Shown piece by piece: positions 21,068 through 33,488 of a stretch of DNA of 64,000 nt. Source of the stretch: Oscarella lobularis (taxonomy: Eukaryota > Porifera > Homoscleromorpha > Homosclerophorida > Oscarellidae); contig NC_089183.1 of NCBI RefSeq assembly GCF_947507565.1, positions 1,736,001 to 1,800,000 on the forward strand, written 5' to 3'. A model generated the notes under the pieces. It had not been told where the DNA came from, ran no database searches, and worked only from the letters and a program-made list of their open reading frames with translations. The translations under genes and the position numbers were made by a program. The stretch's first letter is position 1, and each line of letters starts with the position of its first letter.

Positions 21068-23460
21068 TCACGCCAGCGAAGCGTTAGCGACGATATTGAT
21101 CATGAAGCAATCGCCAACCACATCGTGAATCATTCAAGGTTCAAGCAAATGGTTTCCGGCTCGTCGACTTCGGCAGCGGAATCGAGCGACGCTGACCGGG
21201 CCACCGCCCAGCGTGAAACGCGAAACAGGGAAAAGCATACAACAGTAGACGCAGAAATGGCTTCTGTCTGGAGAGGAAAGTCAACAGTTCGAGATCGTAA
21301 AAGAAAGCAAGCGGGAGAGCAAGCGCAAGATGAAAAAACCGGTCGCCCATCAATCGACGTATTTACGAGAGACGTCGTCCTGCTCCCGTCGGCGGATTGC
21401 GAACTCGTCCCCTCTCACGCCCGCCGTGCTAAATTGCTTGCAGGCGGGTTCGTTCTGAACTTATTTCGCATCGACGTCGGCTGGGACGAAGAAACTTTAA
21501 CAGACGAAATCAGAAAAGGAGTTAGTGCAAAATTGCGCCCACTAGGCGAAGACATTGAGTTTTTTAATATTGATGCTGTCGCTTTGCGACGCATTTCTTT
21601 TTCTGTTTAATGACCGGTTGCATTTTGTTATGCCTGTGCGAAAACGTCTTGGTAAGCCCAATCTTGCTGCTGGACAAGCATTCAACGGGGCTACTGTTAA
21701 AAAGCCTTTTTCTCAAAAAAACATTTTCATTGCTTGCAATAAGCAACTACTATCTGTAAGCCTTATTGCTGTATTATTATAGTATTGGGCCTTCACTCGC
21801 AGTCCCACTTTTTACGTAGGATTCCAGCAGCGACAGTGACAGCGCAACGACTTCTCCAAGTAAAAGACGCCCTGCATTTCGGGTCAAGGAAGAAGTTGTA
21901 CTGGTAGAGTCAAAAACCAAACACGACATTACTCAGAGCAATCCCGGTCGAATGTCACTCCACTCGTAAGACAGCAGCTTTCACTAACTTTGCACACATA
22001 ATCTTTTTATTCGTTATTGTAGGAAATGCGCATCTGTTATTTGCATATCGTCATCGGATTCAGGAAGTGACAATGATGCAACAACGTTGATGGAGGAGGC
22101 TGTCCCCATGTCGCCAGACAAGCATGTCTTTGTGCACAGCCAATTGTGTCACTTGAAGTAATGTTTGCTCAGGACTCTCGTTGACGTCTGCAAGGACAAT
22201 ATGAAAGAATTCATTGCAACGATTTTGCCCTTGTCGAACAATTTCGGCGCGGACCGTATCAATTACGACCACGTGGATGTTCGGCGTCGGCATATATTAA
22301 CCGACACATGGCGTGCTTTTCAACGAAATCATTTCACTGACACAAATTCCCTTAAAGTGCATTTCGTTGGAGAAGGGGCCGTTGATGACGGTGGACCGCG
22401 GCGGGAGTATATGAATCTCGTTATGCACGAGCTTCTTGACAGCCCCTTATTTCAGTCCTCCAGTCAGACAAAGCTGCCGGCAACCAATACGAAAAACGTC
22501 ATGGAAAAAAAATTTTATATGCTGGGCGCATTACAGCTACGTCGATTATGCAGGAAGGGCCGCCTGCCCCCGTTTTTCCAAGGTATGACATCCACAGCGG
22601 TTGGTTATATAAATATTTTGTTAATGAACGATATATTGTGTAGATCGATAGTGAATTATATACTCTTTGACAAAGGTGATCCGACAACGGAAGAAATCTC
22701 GGACGAAGATCTTCAAAAGAAATTGCAAGACGTATTACCCTTATTTGGGGTTTGTGAAACCTCTTGGCTCCTTCTCATGGAAGGAAACTAGTTGCTTCTG
22801 CAGCACTTCAAAAAGTAAACTAACCCACACAAGATTCAGTTTTTCGTTTTCATGAAAACCTAAATTTAGGTTCTTTTTCAAGAAAAGCAGAACTTGATAG
22901 CTTGCGCGATGGCTGATGCTCCTATCACCTTCTCATGTTTCTCAAAGACAACGACCCACTAGCCTATCATTTGTTTCAAAGCCGAGAGTCTCCATCCTGG
23001 TAGGCGGATAACATACTGGATCTTTTCTAAGTTCAATACTCTCCAGAAGGTTCAAACCGCCGCGAAATTGAACTGCAAATTGTCATGAATTGGAACGACT
23101 ACGTGAAAGATACCGCTAGCGGGAGTGAGTAACAATAAGCATTTTTGTAATAATAATATGGAATGCCATTACTACAGGAGTTGAAATGAACGGCTTTTCC
23201 GTGCATTTGGCAGACATTCTACGATTTGTAACAGGATGCCCGAACGTACCAATACTTGGTTTTACTCCTCGGCCAAGAATTCTGTTTGATTTGACGGAGG
23301 AGTCCATGTTGTCTGCGCAGGTCAACCTGCGCATTAAGGTTTATCCAAAGGCATAACACAGACTACGGCCCATTTAAAGATTATGTTTCTTTCTCCATCC
23401 TAAACTCTCCAGGTTTGGAGCAGTTTAGGAAGACTTCGTTACTTTGCATGCTGCCCTTTA
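21068..23460 (+). pseudogene. HECT-type E3 ubiquitin ligase-like gene, degraded
   Basis: The first part (21068-21610, then 21630-21760 in another frame) is a Ser/Arg-rich N-terminus with a fold typical of invertebrate HECT genes (GWDEETLTDEIRKGV, AFNGATVKKPFSQKNIFIA). The HECT N-lobe is at 22165-22791: LKVHFVGEGAVDDGGPRREYMN. The C-lobe is read at 23178-23440 after a 53-nt intron (23125-23177): GFSVHLADILRFVTGCPNVP, GFTPRPRILFDL. At the place where active ligases have a Thr-Cys catalytic pair I read a frame change and 'NTDYGPFKDY', with no cysteine. The catalytic residue appears lost. Multiple stops confirm a pseudogene. Confidence 0.65.
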
Positions 23461-23640
23461 GCACAGGTTTAATGCATTGGTGACAGTTGTCACTGCAGCA
23501 CTATAAGAGAAAAAATCAGTGAAGACCAATGATTACTATAACAGCAATAATTTTGGACCCTAAAGCAACAATCACAAGCAAATCAAAGCAACAAGCACAA
23601 AAAATAAAAATATTTCTACTACATCATAATCAACAAATAG
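23461..23640. other. no recognisable gene
   Basis: AT-rich spacer that grades into the tandem repeat downstream. Confidence 0.35.
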
Positions 23641-23762
23641 ATCATAAAAAACTAACACTTCATCATAAAAACTAACACTTGATCATGAAAAAGTAACACT
23701 TGATCATAAAAAACTAACACGTGATCAAAAAAGAATAACACTTGATCAAAAAAAACTAATTA
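23641..23762 (+). repeat. AT-rich tandem repeat (ACTAACACTTGATCATAAAAA)
   Basis: Five to six imperfect units of about 20-22 bp, alternating ACTAACACTT and GATCATAAAAA, with some AAGTAACACTT and CACGTGATC variants. Confidence 0.75.
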
Positions 23763-23867
23763 CGACACTTTGGCTTTTGTCCCATTCGGCGTTCCATACT
23801 CTGTCACTAATCTAGCGTCCTGAAGAACGCAGCGACTGCCCGCGGTTCCGGGCGAATGAAGGCGTCA

Positions 23868-24709
23868 CTACGCCATTGGCCCTAGCATCCTAGTTGAGTC
23901 TTCAAAGCCTTTCTCCGCCGCCGTCGTTGCCGCGCCAATCCGAAAACTACGCCCGTTGTATCTCGCGGCCGGAACTCCCAACGACTCCAGCGCTACGCGC
24001 ATGCGCTCAATCAGCACATCGCGCAGCAACCGTCCTCTTCGACGAAGAGGGCCTTGTGCGACATCCCGCATCGCCAGGTAAAGCCAACAAGGCTCCTACC
24101 GGACATAGCTCGTCGGGCCGATATGAACGTCCATCTCTTGCCGAAACGGGTCGGTCTTCGATTTCTTCAGGTGAATCCTCACCCACGTCGGGCTTGGCAG
24201 CGCATCGACGGCAACTTCCAGAGGCGACAAGTGGCATTCCGGATCAAACCGCTAGCCTCCTCGAAGAGTAATTTCGCCGGATCGGAGAAAACGAAAAAAC
24301 CCCACGCAACACGCCGCCCACATTAGCTTCGCCGTCCAACATTCCGCATGAGGCGACCACGCCGATCGGAGAAATCGAAGTATGGCCGGCGTCACAGGCA
24401 GTCGAGAGTCCGGTGCCGGTCGACCTTGGACCCGCTTGATGCCTTGCCCAACGTCGGTAGAGATCCGGCAAAGGGGTCCCTTCCCCCGTTCGCTATCGCG
24501 AAATGTCTCACCGCTGCCAGGTACGTTTTAATCGTTGAGTACTGCAAACCAGACCTGGCCGCGTCGGCCACGAACAAACAAAGCAACTGTTCCGACACAT
24601 GCGACGGCTTCACACCTGCCCTGGAGCAAAACCGTTCAAAGCGTCGCTGCCCACTTTGATAGACCCGAAGGGTGCTGGGTGCGACGCCTATGGCGAGCGG
24701 CCTCTGCAA
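23868..24709 (-). pseudogene. tyrosine recombinase (XerD-like fold) of a Crypton- or DIRS-like element, broken
   Basis: Minus strand. The N-terminal SAM-like DNA-binding domain is clear at 24709-24392 (PSTLRVYQSGQRRFERFC, FVADAARSGLQYSTIKTYLAAVRHF). The catalytic domain is scattered over three frames. One frame ends LIERMRVALESLGV and GRSFRIGAATTAAEKGFED, the second-Arg box of tyrosine recombinases. The final Tyr region (usually LGRW...Y) is lost after LGPMA. At least three frame changes lie between 24420 and 24060. No reverse transcriptase was found nearby, so the parent element type is open. Confidence 0.7.
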
Positions 24710-24787
24710 AAAAACATGTACACATGATAGGAGTACGTGCCTTGACGCTAGTGATCTATATTGCTATCAAGAGTGCTAGAGAGTACG

Positions 24788-24935
24788 ATCAAGAATGTGC
24801 TTGTCGTCGTGCAAGAATGTCCCATCACGCTTGTCGCGATCAATAATGCGTGCAAGAATGTCCCATCGCGCTTGTCACGATCAAGAATGCGTGCAAGAAT
24901 ATCGCATCGCGCTGGTCGCGGTCAAAAATGCACGT
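24788..24935 (+). repeat. about three units of a ~46-bp tandem repeat
   Basis: The unit 'GTGCAAGAATGTCCCATC' followed by 'GCGCTTGTCACGATCAAGAA' appears around 24808, 24850 and 24892 with drift. Confidence 0.6.
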
Positions 24936-25071
24936 TGCTCACACTGATTGCCTTTATCGCGACTGTGTTCATTCAAGAAAGCTTCCTTGCATCATTTATG
25001 CTTGCATCAAGAATGCCAACGCGCGTTAGATTGGACCTGTAGTCCCGTATAATAGCCACGTGCTGTTGAAA

Positions 25072-26062
25072 CCCGGATCGGAGTCGAAGATGTTTGCGCG
25101 AGGAGACGTCCAACGACTTCCTCAGAATATCGATCGCCGCATGGAAGATCTGTTTACGCTAATGGCTCCTGCAGGGTACTCCTGGTATGTTTGGCTCCTG
25201 TTCCCTCGATCCTTTCACGAGTTCATGCTTAACCCTTTCGCTGAAAAAAAGTTTAAGCGCGTCCAACCTCGAGCGTATATACCAAGGACAGACGCTACTG
25301 CTACGGAAAGGGAACAAAACGTTTCTCCTTCAGTCAGTTTACCGCAGCCAAGCGCTGCTCATAATTGGAGCAGGCGATCAAGCGGTGAGAACATTTTTAC
25401 ATAAAGTAATATCTTAGTTAACTCGTTGCATTCTCCAGTGTCCGTTTCGAGAGTGCGAGAAGAGGTTCTGAACGTCTTTACTCTGTCCCGCACGCCTATG
25501 AGTGCCGTTACTCGTCGACAAGGAACTTTATCGAGCAGAAGGGAGCAGAGGCGCTCTCATCAGAGACGATCGTTCTCTCGATATTTCTACTATCTGGCAG
25601 ATACCAATTCCAGCAGAGTTCCAGAGAGTGACGTTCTGTCAATGCTTCAGGGGCGTGGCCTTGGCTTTCGAGAGATTGAAATTTCTGTCGGGGCATCAGT
25701 GGGCCAGATCCATGAAATCATTCTTCGTACCTATCCGCCATTAGAAGGAGGTAGAGGCTTTGAAATTTACGAGCCTCACCTGGAGCTAGAAATCTAATTC
25801 CAATGCCCGGCGACATGACTAGTGATTACTTATGTAGTCACACGCGATACAATTCAAAGTTGTACGTCCGCCCTATTCAGAGAGACATTGACGTAGATTC
25901 GACAGAGGAGGCACGACGCACACAAGCGAGTTCGGGCTTCTGCACGGTTGAGAAAGGGACGGGGAAGGAAGAAAGGCAAAAATTTCGTTTTCAAAGACAT
26001 TTGCAAGAGCCGGAACAGGAGGTGGGAACGGGGTTCATGGCCAGATTGGGGTCGAGTTGTTA
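25072..26062 (+). pseudogene. N-terminal fragment of a HECT-family gene
   Basis: The recognisable part is the ubiquitin-like N-terminal module found in invertebrate HECT ligases: GLGFREIEISVGASVGQIHE and YPPLEGGRGFEIY (25640-25775), then after a probable short intron LYVRPIQRDIDVD (25860-25895). Upstream, 25090-25400 is a separate exon with a basic, Ser-rich linker. After 25901 the sequence no longer resembles the family and no HECT domain follows. 25771-25901 is nearly identical to the reverse complement of 58781-58911. It is best read as a truncated paralogue; the upstream exon assignment is weak. Confidence 0.5.
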
Positions 26063-26191
26063 AACAAAAAGCACTACAGCTTAAAAATAGATGACGCGGA
26101 ACTCTCAAGCCAACGGCCTATCTATGCGACATATCTATCACAATTCAAGACCGTACGATAACCCTTGGGTAGGCCTAAACTAAACATTTAA

Positions 26192-27053
26192 CCCTTTACC
26201 TGATTTCTACTTGAATCTGAAAAGCTGTCTTGCATGACTTTAAGGTCTATTTTGCGCATGCTTACGTTTATTTGAATATTTCACCCGAGAGAATAAGCTA
26301 ATGTCCCGTGCCATTCGTAGAGACCATGTCAACTGCCTAACGCACACTAAGACGTGACCGATTTGGCTGTTCTCGCCGTTTTTGCCTACATTTTGGAGCG
26401 CTTTGTCTTTAGGCCGATTCATCGAGAGCCTAACAATTCTCTAAAACTCCGTTTTCAACCTAAACAGCCGAATTTTGTATCGTATGAATACCCATGACGT
26501 TGCTTGACGTCACAGTGGGTAGGAACCAAGGAAACGAATGTGCCGGATGTTGATGTGGTGTAGAAAACAGCAATTTTTGTTCTTTTTGGCAGCTTAGAAT
26601 TTTTCTGTCAAGATTCATTCTTTTTTTTTCCTCTTTTTGGTGTTTTGGATTGTGTATTAGCTTTTTTCGTGTCAAAACGTATTCAAAACAAAATTTTTAC
26701 CGCGCGTTACTTTTTTTTCCCTTGTGCGACGTACAATTTTGCAAAAAAAAACCTGGTTTATTTGCCGCTTCTGCGAAAGGAGCCTTTGTTGTGTTCCCTG
26801 TTTTGAGAAATGGCACACGAGGTCAGTTTTCTTTGAACGCTGCAAATTTCCAAAGGCAAACGTGCTGTTTAGGTGAAGCAGAAAACGGCTCCGTTTTGAA
26901 CAAGAACGCGTTTGAGTTCATTTTTTTCCTTTCGTTGTATGTCCTAATGATGTAACACGCATGCGGAGTGAATTCCCACCATTTTTGACAAAACGACGAT
27001 TTATTCAGATTTAAAATTATTAGACCATTTGGTCAAGTAAGACAGGTAAAGGG
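26192..27053. mobile_element. 862-bp piggyBac-type MITE
   Basis: CCCTTTACCTG at 26192 and its reverse complement CAGGTAAAGGG ending at 27053 are flanked on both sides by TTAA (26188-26191 and 27054-27057). TTAA target sites and a CCC start are the signature of piggyBac elements. No transposase is inside; the interior is AT-rich with several T and A runs. It is non-autonomous. Confidence 0.75.
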
Positions 27054-27057
27054 TTAA

Positions 27058-27785
27058 GGTCCCTAGCAAAACCGACTCTCCAGACTTGATTCAGTGCCGA
27101 GAGAACATCCGCTCAATTTTTTATTTTTCCTAAGTCCGAAACCGAGGGAAATCTCTCCCAGTAGGACCACTCGGTGTCACCTTACAGTATTTTGCCTTAC
27201 AGTAGTTCGGAAAAGTCAAAACATGGATATACAGAGGAGGGGGGGGGGGGGGGGGAGTTTTACCTGAAAGTCGTCTTCGCCTCCGCTTCGCCGATCCACA
27301 GTTTGAGGTCGGGAGTAAAATTGTTACCGCAGACCTCCATCATATTCTCCCCCAATCCGACACCCTTCATCTACGGCAAGAACAAAATAACAATAACAAA
27401 ATCATCAATGTATGTCGTTTATGCACTGAACGTACGGAAGTGGCCGTGGCGCAAGGGCACGGGGTGACGGGAGTGGGCACCGGGCCCATTCCCTCGCAGA
27501 ATGTGTACTCGACTTGATCTGGAATAAAAGGAACTCGAGCGTTGCCATGGATCGAAGGAGACGCGTTGACTTGGCTACTACTAGCCTCTCTTAGCAGCGA
27601 AAAATCAGATTGGGCCCATTTCCTAGAATTACATATCTTCCACGGAGAATCGAATACACAACTGCAAAAGTCGCAGCAGATCCCTATCTGGACACGGTGG
27701 CCCGCATGGAGGCCTTCTCACGGTTTCGCGTAAGGAAAACCGTCCGTCAAACTCAAGAGGGGCAAAGTAATTAGTATACCTGTGC
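27058..27785. other. no recognisable gene; contains a 17-G run
   Basis: A run of 17 consecutive G lies at 27239-27255. No coding family was recognised in the rest. Confidence 0.5.
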
Positions 27786-27985
27786 CTACGATAGTCCACA
27801 TTGCGCAATCGTTGATTTCGTCTTGCGTTTCGGAACAAGACGTCGCCTGAATAGAATAGGGGTACCGCTATAGCAAAGAACAAAGGCTCGTGTTCCTATT
27901 ACAGAGCATCGGAAAATAATTTCATTTTCCTTCATGCACCAATACATGTCCTCGCTCTTCATATAGAGAGCGATCTGATTGGGTG

Positions 27986-28028
<43 letters not shown>

Positions 28029-28400
28029 AAAAGTCAGTTGGCACCGTGAGAAACGATCCGACTTCGCGAGGAAGTAAAAGAGACTTGCCTTTTGGAGCTG
28101 AGTAACCAGATGATTAGCATCGAGTATAGCAATCTTTTTTTCCACCTTGCGAATGACCTAAAGAAAGAACATACATGTATCAAAATTAATGGATGGGGGA
28201 AAGGAAAACAGAGCGAATTATACCAATAGAAGCAGATCCCATCCAGTCTTCACATTCACAAGGCGCACGGGAAAGACGCCAATTTTCTCTCCGTCGCTAT
28301 ACGTAATCGTCACGGGCAAATTCGTCTGAGATACGTCCCAAATGACGAGGTTTTCGCAGATCTTCGCAAAAAAAGAAGAGATCGAGTCAGCGAAAATTAC
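27786..28400 (-). CDS. unknown multi-exon gene fragment
   Basis: On the minus strand three exon-like blocks are joined by plausible short introns. The first (about 28390-28225) reads NLVIWDVSQTNLPVTITYSDG and GVFPVRLVNVKTGWDLLLL. The second (about 28162-28090) reads VIRKVEKKIAILDANHLVTQLQ, and the third (about 27985-27890) PNQIALYMKSEDMYWCMKEN. The intron between the first two ends TTCTTTAG and the third follows a (GAAA)n run that would lie in an intron. The composition is protein-like and not low complexity. I do not recognise the family, and no start or stop could be fixed. Confidence 0.35.
27983..28031 (+). repeat. (GAAA)n microsatellite
   Basis: About 11 perfect GAAA/AAAG tetranucleotide units. 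Confidence 0.95.
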
Positions 28401-28522
28401 ACAACAGTGCTCGTCTTAAGAAATTCTTCATCCTCGGACGTTTTGCCGTGCACTTTCAATTTTAATCGGACATTGAATACAAACTCTCGGACGTCAACAT
28501 TACGTAAGTCAGGCCATAAAGA

Positions 28523-30845
28523 TTATCTGTGTCGTGGCTCGTCCACGTCGGGGTCATTCAAAGATTCAAGCCATGCCTCCCATTCTTCTAAAAAACGGCC
28601 GAGCGGCTGTACATTGATGTCCTCCTCTGTTGAAGTAGCTGCAACTTTCGACGAAATTGCGTGAAATTCGGCTCCTCCTGTTCTTCGGCTCTTCTCTTTC
28701 CACCAGCTGTTAACTGCCTCTGTTGGGTCCCATTGCTCCAGCGGCGGCCCTTCCACGTTGATTTGAAGCAGGCTGTCAAGCGAGTCATTGCTTAGGCTTA
28801 TTTTTTTGTCCGTTTTAACGAGTTTTAATTGCGAAAAGAGCCTCTCCACTCGCCCGTTAAATACTGAAATGCAGAATAGAATCTCAATATCCACTAGAAT
28901 GTTTCTGCACTTTTTTGCATCAATGCAACGATAAATTTTCCACCACACGGCTTTGTAATCTTGGGTCGTCAGTTCAAGGTAATCTTTAGCATAGGATACC
29001 ACATCGTCCCACTCTTCTTGGATCACTGACGCGTTCGCACCACCTTCTCTTAGAGGCAGCGAATATCGATCAACAACAAAGGATAAAGGCTCGTGTCCGA
29101 AAGAAGATCCTGAATGTCTTTCCCATCCGTGCGTTGCCAGAAGTATGATGCAGCTTTTCATCAGCGTGAGGACGGTTGGTTGACTTTGAAGACGTTTGTC
29201 AAGGCACATTCTCACCAACTTAGTCCACTCTTTGTAATGATTTTCAATGAAAGCGACTCCTTCTTCATAGCGTGTCAGATCTGCCCCTTGATAGGAACTA
29301 GTAGCATTGCTCGCTTCTTGATGAACTCAGCCTAGGGTTTTCTTTACTGTTGGAAGATCTCTTAGGGACAACTCGATCACGTTCTCAAATGCTGTTCTTG
29401 CTTTCATAAAAGCTTCGATGGAACGTACTACGCAAAGCTCGTCGCTCTGAAGAATTTTAAAGAGGGTGTGCGCTGGGTTCAATAAATCAACAAAAAAACG
29501 CGCAACCAACGAGAATTTTTCCTTGTCTCCATCGCTGTAAGTAGCCCTTCATTTTCTGCCTATCAGCAGCCTTGATTCTTGAGTTTTCAACCATTTCTTG
29601 TAAATGGTTCAAGTATGCGCCAAAGTTTTCTAGCAATCGCCGCATTGCTGCAACTTTATGTGAGATGAATCGTGTGCCGCAAGCACGAAGTGGACGAATG
29701 CCACCAGTGGCTGAAAGTCGTCTTCTTCAAAGCAATTCCGCATTTCTTTAACAACTTCGGCTAGTTCATGGCACTTCTTTGGCGATTTGTCGTACATAAA
29801 GTAGATTTGCAGAAGCATTTCGTCGATATTAGCAAAGAAAGTAGATTTGAGTGCGTCTTTAGTTAAGAGAAAGCTCAAGTCTGTGCGCCAAACACTAAAA
29901 CGTCATTGACCAGGGTAAGTCGTTTTGAAGCAGCCCTCGCAACCCCCCTCCAGCAATGTTTGCACTAGCGCCATCACATCCGATTCCAACGAGCTTTCGT
30001 TTCCAATCGTCGATGTTCATGTATGACATTGCTTCCCGCAATGACTTGTAAAGACCTTCTCCTGTCGCCGATGTCAGCTGACGAACCGTAAAGAACGTGC
30101 TTCGAACGTGAACTTTTCCATCATCACATGTGGTGTCCAAATACAATGTTGCAAACAGTTCCTTTTCAGCGTTCCCTGCATCTGTCGACGAATCACACTG
30201 AACGGAGAAAAAATACGCTGTTGCCAAAGCCTCTCTGAGCTTTCCTCTAAGCTGAATGGCGCAGTGACGTACAAAATCAACGCACCGCTTATCGGTTTTG
30301 TATTTCTCTCCTAAATCTACGCCGTGTATTTCTTCTAGCTGTGAAATCGAGGTCATTTTCTTAAACGACATTTTTTCTTTGGCAATAAAGTAGGCAGTAC
30401 GAAACTTTTTGCAGAGAGTCTCGAGGTTCCTTCCGCTTAATCCTGTTTTTGTCAAAGGCACGATGAATCGGTGTTAAATCGGCGTGTGACTTTTTCCTGC
30501 GGAATACGTCATCGCTTTTTCGTGCATTTGACTTTTAGCATGATCCTGAACACACGATTTTCTCACATTAGTGGAACCTTCGATAAAAGCAGCTCTAAAG
30601 TTCTTCATTCCGGAGAGCCGATCGCGAAACTCCGTGCAAATAGAACATTTTAGACGCAAAACGACATCTCCGCTACTCACATCGTAGCGTAGCCACACGG
30701 CTGTGTCATATTCACGATCTAACTGCCGTTTCCATGTCTCGACAGTCGTTTTAGAGGCAGCTCGCTTCTTGCTTGGAGGGCCTTCTTCGCACGCGGTCAT
30801 GACACGTGAAGGAAGCTGCACTTCTACGGTACCGGAAAGCTGCAC
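28523..30845 (-). pseudogene. hAT-superfamily transposase (ZNF862/KIAA1586-like type), broken
   Basis: Minus strand. The N-terminal block (30845-30474) has a TTF/BED-type zinc-binding region (LKCSICTEFRDRL..CVQDHAKSQMH). The RNase-H-like core follows (30461-29895): FFSVQCDSSTDAGNAEKELFATL, then KLVGIGCDGASANIAGG. The C-terminal dimerisation region is at 28870-28690: RVERLFSQLKLVKTDKK, NDSLDSLLQINVEGP. Stops or frame changes at about 30470, 29890, 29600 and 29330 divide the gene into four blocks, so it is inactive. The family is a hAT lineage that has often been domesticated in animals. No TIRs were identified. Confidence 0.75.
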
Positions 30846-30954
30846 GTGTACGGGAAATTGTCTTTCAGCGCACTAGGCCGAATGGCTAAGAGATCGCTCA
30901 GACAATAGGACCGGACGTTACGCAAGTTCATCGGAGAGCAGTAACTTTTGTTCG

Positions 30955-32655
30955 CAATGGGGACGGTCTCACGCTCTAATAATTTCACTACAATCCTTAT
31001 GAATCAATTGGGACGGTCTCACTCTCTAATAATTTCACTACAATCTTATGAATCAATGGAGACGGTCTCACGCTTTAGCAATTTTACTACAATCCTTATG
31101 AATCAATGGGGACGGTCTCACGCTCGACTAAATTAGCTACAATCGTTATGGATCAATTGGGACGGTCTGACGTTTTAATAATTTCACTACAATCCTTATG
31201 AATCAATAGGAACGGCCTCACGCTCTAGTAATTTCTCTACTATCTTTATGAATCAGTGGGACGGTGTCACGCTCCAATAATTTTACTGCAATCCTTATGA
31301 ATCAATGGGGACGGTCTCACGCTCTAGCAATTTCGCTGCAATCCATATGAATCAATAGAGACGGTCTCAGGCTCTAATAATTTCACTATAATCCTTATGA
31401 ATCAATGGAGACGCTCTAATAATTTCACTTCAATCCTTATTAATCAATGGGGACGGTCTCACGCTGTAATAATTTCACTACAATCCTTACGAATCAATTG
31501 GGACTGTCTCACTCTCTAATAATTTTACTACAATCCTTATGAATCAATGGGGACGGTCTCACGCTCTAGCAAATTTACTACAATCCTTATGAATCAATGG
31601 AGACGGTCTCACGCTCTAATAATATCACTACAATCCTTATGAATCAATGGGGACGGTCTCACGCACTAATAATTTCACTACAATCCTTATGAATCAATGG
31701 TCACTGTCTCACGCTCTGGTACTTTCACTACAATTCTTATGAATCAATGGGGCCGTTCTCGCGCACTAATATTTTTACTACAATCCTAATTAATCAATGG
31801 GGACGTTCTCACGCTTTGGTACTTTCACTAAAATTCTTATAAATCAATGGGGACGTTCTCGCGCTCTAGTAATTTCACTACAATCCTTATGAAAAAATTT
31901 GGACTGTCTCACGATCTAATAATTTCACTAATCCTTACGAATTAAAGGGGAGAGTCTCACGCTCTAATAATTTCACTACAATTCTTATGAATCAATGGGA
32001 ACGGCCTCACACTAGTAATTTCACTACTATCTTTATGAATCAATGGAACGGTGTTACGCTCGAATAATTTTACATCAATCCTTATGAATCAATGGGAACG
32101 GCCTCACGCTCTAGTAATTTCTCTACTATCTTTATGAATCAATGGGACGGTGTCACGCTCGATTAATTTTACTGCAATCCTTATGAATCAATGGGGACGG
32201 TCTCACGCTCTAGCAATTTCACTACAATCCATATGAATCAATGGAGACGGTCTCAGGCTCTAATAATTTCATTACAATCCTTATGAATCAATGGAGACGC
32301 TCTAATAATTTCACTTCAATCCTTATTAATCAATGGGGACTGTCTCACGCTCTAATAATTTCACTACAATCCTTATGAATCAATTGGGACGGTCTCACTC
32401 TCTAATAATTTCACTACAATCTTATGAATCAATGGGGACTGTCTCACGCTTTAGCAATTTTACTACAATCCTTATGAATCAATGGAGACGGTCTCACGCT
32501 CGAATAAATTATCTACAATCGTTATGGATCAATTGGGACAGTCTGACGTTCTAATAATTTCACTACATTTCTTATGAATCAACGGGGACTGTCTCACACT
32601 CTAATAATTTCACTACAATCCTTATGAATCAATGGAGACGGTCTCACGCTCTAAT
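30955..32655 (+). repeat. satellite array of ~51-bp units
   Basis: About 33 units of consensus GGGGACGGTCTCACGCTC, TAATAATTTCACTACAATCC, TTATGAATCAAT. Units vary by a few bases and some are shortened. A stretch of several units around 31200-31420 recurs in the same order at about 32090-32310, showing higher-order duplication. No open frame is meaningful here. Confidence 0.92.
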
Positions 32656-32659
32656 GAGT

Positions 32660-33118
32660 GTACCGGAGGCAACTTCGTTTTAGTTGCTCCATCATCGGGG
32701 CCCCCTGTTTCTTCCATTTGACGACTACATTGAATTTCACAAAGACGCAACCAGCGACGGAGAATCGGTGAGATATTGTGTCGCTTGGTACGACTAAAAG
32801 AAATTTATGTCCATGCACGTTCAGACGGACGTTCCTCCTCCAACATCCGCCGCTTCCGCATTAACTCCGAGCTAGGTAAACATTACCTATGATCGACATT
32901 TCCTATGATCGGCACACGACAGAGCGTTTTTAGTTCGGCGCTACTACTTTATGTCCACATGTCTCCTCTTTGGCTACAAGCTCACGCCAATTTTACGGAG
33001 ACACCATCTTCGGTGTCCGCACAAACAATCGATTTTGGCAATGGCCTAATTAATCGGGGTGTGTTAGAGTAAGTTAGCTGACGCGCAAAAGATTTTGCAT
33101 TTTTGATACTCTGCCAAA
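32660..33118. other. no confident gene
   Basis: Short open frames only. A fragment reading GGNFVLVAPSSGPP begins at the satellite edge but is not extendable. Confidence 0.35.
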
Positions 33119-33488
33119 GGTCAATTTGTTTGAAGCTGGAATTCTCGATGATGATAAGTCCTACTCGATTCAGCTTCGCTTTTTCTTCACACAGCCGGTC
33201 CAACACTCCGGCGTTCTTCAAATCTGCGACGGCACTTACTGCGTTGGTTTTGAGGGCAAGATTCCGCCCGATGCCAGATTTTTCGGCGGCAATGACTATG
33301 CTAGCCTATGCTCACGCGTCGAAAATAGTAGTCCCATCTCTGCACCACAGTCTTCTAATACCTGGAAATTTCGCCTGGAAATTCATCCTAATTCGACGTC
33401 TGGAGTTACATACGTTAGCACAACTTCTGCAACATACGAGTACAGTCAAACATTGAAGCCGATTCAAGGTCTGCAGTTTAAAGTCTGA
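33119..33488 (+). CDS. terminal exon of an unknown beta-rich protein
   Basis: Following a possible acceptor (CTGCCAAAG), the frame reads VNLFEAGILDDDKSYSIQLR, then alternating hydrophobic strands (GVLQICDGTYCVGFEGK, WKFRLEIHPNSTSGVTYV, LQGLQFKV-type end) to TGA at 33486. An AATAAA polyadenylation signal lies about 60 nt downstream (near 33550). The pattern resembles a beta-sandwich, for example a lectin or jelly-roll fold, with two cysteines that could pair. The family is not recognised. No upstream exon could be assigned. Confidence 0.4.

Noticed and set aside
23868-24709. Bacterial contamination because of the XerD-like recombinase
   Set aside because: The sequence is a decayed pseudogene inside a transposon-rich eukaryotic context; Crypton and DIRS elements carry such enzymes.
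30955-32655. CRISPR-like array
   Set aside because: Units are contiguous without unique spacers and the window is clearly eukaryotic.
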